The notes under the pieces are model-generated. The model was not told where the DNA came from. It ran no database searches and saw only the letters and a program-made list of their open reading frames with translations. A DNA stretch of 64,000 bases from Chloroflexota bacterium (GTDB taxonomy: Bacteria > Chloroflexota > Anaerolineae > Aggregatilineales > Phototrophicaceae), in contig JAPPMO010000036.1 of NCBI GenBank assembly GCA_028873975.1, forward strand, positions 44,209 to 108,208, in the 5' to 3' direction. Made by a program: the position numbers and the translations under genes. Below are positions 61,671 to 64,000 of the stretch, piece after piece (within the stretch, counting starts at the first letter, position 1; the number at the start of each line of letters is the position of its first letter).

Positions 61671-64000
61671 TCAAGGCGCCGCAAAAACGACCGGTAGGTC
61701 GCAAATTGCGCCTTTCGACATCACACCCTGTTCATCCACAATGCTCAAACGCAGCCTGTGCAACCCAATACCGAATACTTCGCTATTTATCAATCCTATG
61801 ACATCATTAGTAACGGAATCGAATCCCTCAATATACTGGGAGTATTTGTCCGACCAAGCGGGACGGACGTCAAGCCGGAACTCAAAATCGTCAGGCAAGT
61901 TAACCGAGCCGATAACCTGAATTATCCCGCGTATCTCTTGCATGGCAAGCGGCGAAACGATTCGCGACGATTCCGATTCACATCCGATTACTTTGGGCGG
62001 AACCGCGGCATCCGGGAATACCGGTACAGTTGTTGCTGGCGGCATGCTTGGTATTGCCGGCAAAAACAGGGTTTCCCCCGCCAGCACACCGCGGATCGGT
62101 TCAAAGCAATTGCCTTTCTGAATCTCGACAATACTTGTGCCGATGCTTTCCGCAATGGCAAGCAGATTGTCGCCTTCAGCAACCTGGTAAGGCTCCCAGT
62201 CAATTGCTGCTTCGCAGGATTCCATTTGCGCGACCGGGACGAATCCAAGCGCAGTAGGCGTTGGCACCAATCTGGAATAGATCAAAGGCAGCATTGACGC
62301 GGTGGCGCTTGCTTGGACCGTAGCTGTAACTGTGGGTTGATACACGGGATCGGCAACCGTTTTCGTATTCTCTGCCGAAACAGTCTTCGTCGCCGTTGCG
62401 GATTTAGTCGCGCCTTCATCAGCCGTCGGCATTGGCCCCCGGCTCACCGTCGAAACTTTCGTAGCGATCACCGGGATTCCGGTTGCGGTTTCAGAGATTG
62501 CAGTCGCTACAAACATGTCAGGAACTACCGTTGCTGTCTCCGTGATCTTGTCAGTCCCCGTCGGGCTCGGAACATCCGTCGCGGTAGCCGTCGCCGTCGC
62601 TGTCCGTTTCACCAGAGCTGTTTGGCTGGCGCGGATCTGACGCTCTGCGCTTGTCGCTGTCTCCGCAATCTTGTCAGTCGTAGTCGGGCTTGGAACATCC
62701 GTCGTGGTAGAAGTGGCGGTTGTCGTTGCCGTCCGTTTCACCAAAGCCGTTCGGCTCGCATGGATATCACGCTCTGTACTTGTCGCTGTCTCCGCGATCT
62801 TGTCAGTCGCCGTCGGGCTTGGGATATCTGTCGTAGTAGCTGCTGGCGTGGTAGTAGCAGTAGCCGTCGCAGTCCGTTTCACCAGAGCCGTTCTGCTGGC
62901 GCGGATCTGACGCTCTACGCTCGCCGCAGTCTCCGCGATCTTGTCAGCCGCGCTCGGGCTCGGAACATCCGTCGTGGTAGCCGTTGGCGTGGAAGTTGCC
63001 GTTGCTGTCCGTTTCACCAGAGCCGTTCTACTGGCGCGGATATCATGCTCTGCGCTTGTCGCAGTCTCCGCAATCTTGTCAGTCGCGGCGAGGCTCGAAA
63101 TATCCGTCGCGGAAGAAGTAGCGGTTGCCGTTGCCGCCCGCCTCACTAAAGCCGTTCGGCTCGGGCGGAGATCGCGCTCTGCGCTTGTCGCAGTCTCCGC
63201 GATCTTGTCAGTCGTCGTCGGGCTTGGGATATCTGTCGTAGTAGCTGCTGGCGTGGTAGTAGCAGTAGCCGTTGCAGTCCGTTGCACCAAGGCCGTTCGG
63301 CTCGCGCGGATGTCACGCTGAAGGCTCGCCGCAGTCTCCGCGATCTTGTCAGCCGCGGTCGGGCTTGGAACCGTCGTGGTAGCCGTTGGCGTGGAAGTTG
63401 CCGTCGCCGTCTGTTTCACCAGAGCCGTTCGACTGGCGCGGATCTGACGCCCTACGCTTGTCGCTGTCTCCGCGATCTTGTCAGGCGCCGTCGGGCTTGG
63501 AACATCCGTCGTGGTAGCGGATGGTGTGGTAGTAGCAGTAGCCGTTGCAGTCCGTTGCACCAAGGCCGTTTGGCTGGCGCGGATCTGACGCTCTACTCTT
63601 GTCGCTGTCTCCGCAATCTTGTCAGTCGCCGTCGGGCTTGGAACATCCGTCGTGGAAGTAGCCGTTGCCGTTGCCGTCCGCCTCACTAAAGCCGTTCGGC
63701 TGGCACGGATCTGACGCTCTACGCTTGTCGCTGCCTCCGCGATCCTGTCAGTCGCTGTCGGGCTCGGAACATCCGTCGTGGTAGCCGTTGGCGTGGAAGT
63801 TGCCGTTGCTGTCCGTTTCACCAGAGCCGTTCGGCTGGCACGGATATCGCGCTGAAGACTTGCCTCTGTCTCCGCCATCTTGTCAGTCGCTGCCGGGCTT
63901 GGAACATCCGTCTTTGTAGCGGATGGAGTGGCAGTAGCCGTTGCCGTCCGTTTCACCAGAGCCGTTCGACTGGCGCGGATCTGACGCTTTACGCTTGCCG
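61671..64000 (-). CDS. Partial tandem-repeat LysM protein (5' end beyond the window)
   Basis: The frame is open to the right edge, so only the C-terminal >=775 residues are seen. About eleven modules of 42-48 residues each join a Thr/Ala/Pro-rich linker (TATATATTTPSATTTDVPSPTATD) to a helical segment (DKIAETATSVERQIRAS, then RTALVKR). Then come a unique Thr-rich region, a LysM domain (YQVAEGDNLLAIAESIGTS to VLAGETLFLPA) and a ~110-residue C-terminal domain with Cys (VIGCESESSRIV to KGAICDLPV). It is probably an exported wall-bound stalk protein; function unknown. The repeats vary in length and sequence, so this is coding rather than a CRISPR-like array. Confidence 0.75.
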   Translation of the reverse strand, partial: ASVKRQIRASRTALVKRTATATATPSATKTDVPSPAATDKMAETEASLQRDIRASRTALVKRTATATSTPTATTTDVPSPTATDRIAEAATSVERQIRASRTALVRRTATATATSTTDVPSPTATDKIAETATRVERQIRASQTALVQRTATATATTTPSATTTDVPSPTAPDKIAETATSVGRQIRASRTALVKQTATATSTPTATTTVPSPTAADKIAETAASLQRDIRASRTALVQRTATATATTTPAATTTDIPSPTTTDKIAETATSAERDLRPSRTALVRRAATATATSSATDISSLAATDKIAETATSAEHDIRASRTALVKRTATATSTPTATTTDVPSPSAADKIAETAASVERQIRASRTALVKRTATATATTTPAATTTDIPSPTATDKIAETATSTERDIHASRTALVKRTATTTATSTTTDVPSPTTTDKIAETATSAERQIRASQTALVKRTATATATATDVPSPTGTDKITETATVVPDMFVATAISETATGIPVIATKVSTVSRGPMPTADEGATKSATATKTVSAENTKTVADPVYQPTVTATVQASATASMLPLIYSRLVPTPTALGFVPVAQMESCEAAIDWEPYQVAEGDNLLAIAESIGTSIVEIQKGNCFEPIRGVLAGETLFLPAIPSMPPATTVPVFPDAAVPPKVIGCESESSRIVSPLAMQEIRGIIQVIGSVNLPDDFEFRLDVRPAWSDKYSQYIEGFDSVTNDVIGLINSEVFGIGLHRLRLSIVDEQGVMSKGAICDLPVVFAAP
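62540..64000 (-). repeat. Degenerate ~126-141 bp tandem repeats in the LysM protein gene
   Basis: About eleven copies recognisable by DNA coding for DKIAETATS and RASRTALV. Copies differ mainly in the length of the Thr/Ala linker, always in multiples of three bases, and some copies share longer identical tracts, which points to recombination among copies. Confidence 0.8.

Noticed and set aside
62313-63321. Plus-strand open frames of 278 and 126 codons across the repeats
   Set aside because: Arg/Cys/Ser-rich nonsense composition; they arise because the minus-strand repeats avoid stops in the opposite frames.
62540-64000. Possible CRISPR array
   Set aside because: The repeats are 126-141 bp, degenerate, all in one open frame, and lack short identical repeats with unique spacers.

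Overview
The window looks like a piece of an uncultivated member of the Chloroflexota (Anaerolineae-like). This is an inference from gene content. It carries a mevalonate pathway with archaeal-style thiolase, HMG-CoA synthase and DUF35 genes, class II HMG-CoA reductase, isopentenyl phosphate kinase and type 2 IPP isomerase. It also has many SH3/LysM/LCP envelope proteins with Thr/Ala/Pro-rich linkers. GC content is moderate and coding is dense on both strands, with many ATGA or TAATG gene junctions.

Layout. 0-4.3 kb: PP2C phosphatase, HemW, type 2 IPP isomerase and acyl carrier protein (with a clear promoter and terminator). 4.4-14.1 kb (minus strand): a polysaccharide locus with a GT4 glycosyltransferase, GtrA, an O-antigen ligase/polymerase, UDP-glucuronate decarboxylase, a 1063-residue glycosidase-like/O-antigen-ligase fusion and a DUF348-G5-propeller lipoprotein. 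14.2-21.5 kb: a THUMP-type methyltransferase, a secreted propeller protein, and the run plsX-fabF-trmFO-hflX. 21.6-24.9 kb: tRNA-Leu(GAG), a TPR/repeat membrane protein, smpB, trpS and tRNA-Glu(CUC). 25.0-28.2 kb: a visibly AT-richer gene for a GHKL (sacsin/Hsp90-like) ATPase fused to an HNH nuclease, abutting tRNA-Glu. This is the best candidate accessory (possibly defence) gene. 28.3-38.2 kb: IMPACT family, TPR, SH3, HesB/IscA, LysM-M23, SCP2, HEAT and RseP genes. 38.3-42.0 kb: the lower mevalonate genes (decarboxylase; UbiA-type transferase, mevalonate kinase, isopentenyl phosphate kinase). 42-48.3 kb: a peptide-type solute-binding lipoprotein, three overlapping envelope genes including a secreted trypsin-like protease, and tlyA. 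48.4-52.8 kb: lepA, a cinA-like gene and a sugar-type ABC ATPase. 52.8-56.9 kb: the upper mevalonate cluster (HMGR-HMGS-thiolase-DUF35). 57-64 kb: an SPT-like alpha-oxoamine synthase, selD with an in-frame UGA, tRNA-Pro(GGG), an LCP protein and a large tandem-repeat LysM protein that runs off the right edge.

How the genes fit together. The window holds almost a whole isoprenoid route: acetyl-CoA to mevalonate (52.8-56.9 kb), mevalonate to IPP (38.3-42.0 kb) and IPP to DMAPP (fni at 2.8-3.9 kb). No phosphomevalonate kinase is seen and an isopentenyl phosphate kinase is present, so the phosphomevalonate-decarboxylase variant known from Roseiflexus is likely.

The points I would look at first are as follows. 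(1) selD is a selenoprotein gene: a TGA lies exactly at the catalytic position 17, followed at once by a SECIS-like hairpin. (2) The DUF35 partner of the thiolase/HMGS complex is split into a 52-codon and a 98-codon gene joined by TAATG, and its Zn-ribbon cysteines are gone. (3) A shared near-palindrome, GCTATCRCGAYAGC, sits upstream of HMGR and of the DUF35 pair. (4) The GHKL-HNH fusion lies beside tRNA-Glu. (5) The glycosidase-like domain of the O-antigen-ligase fusion appears to lack its nucleophile.
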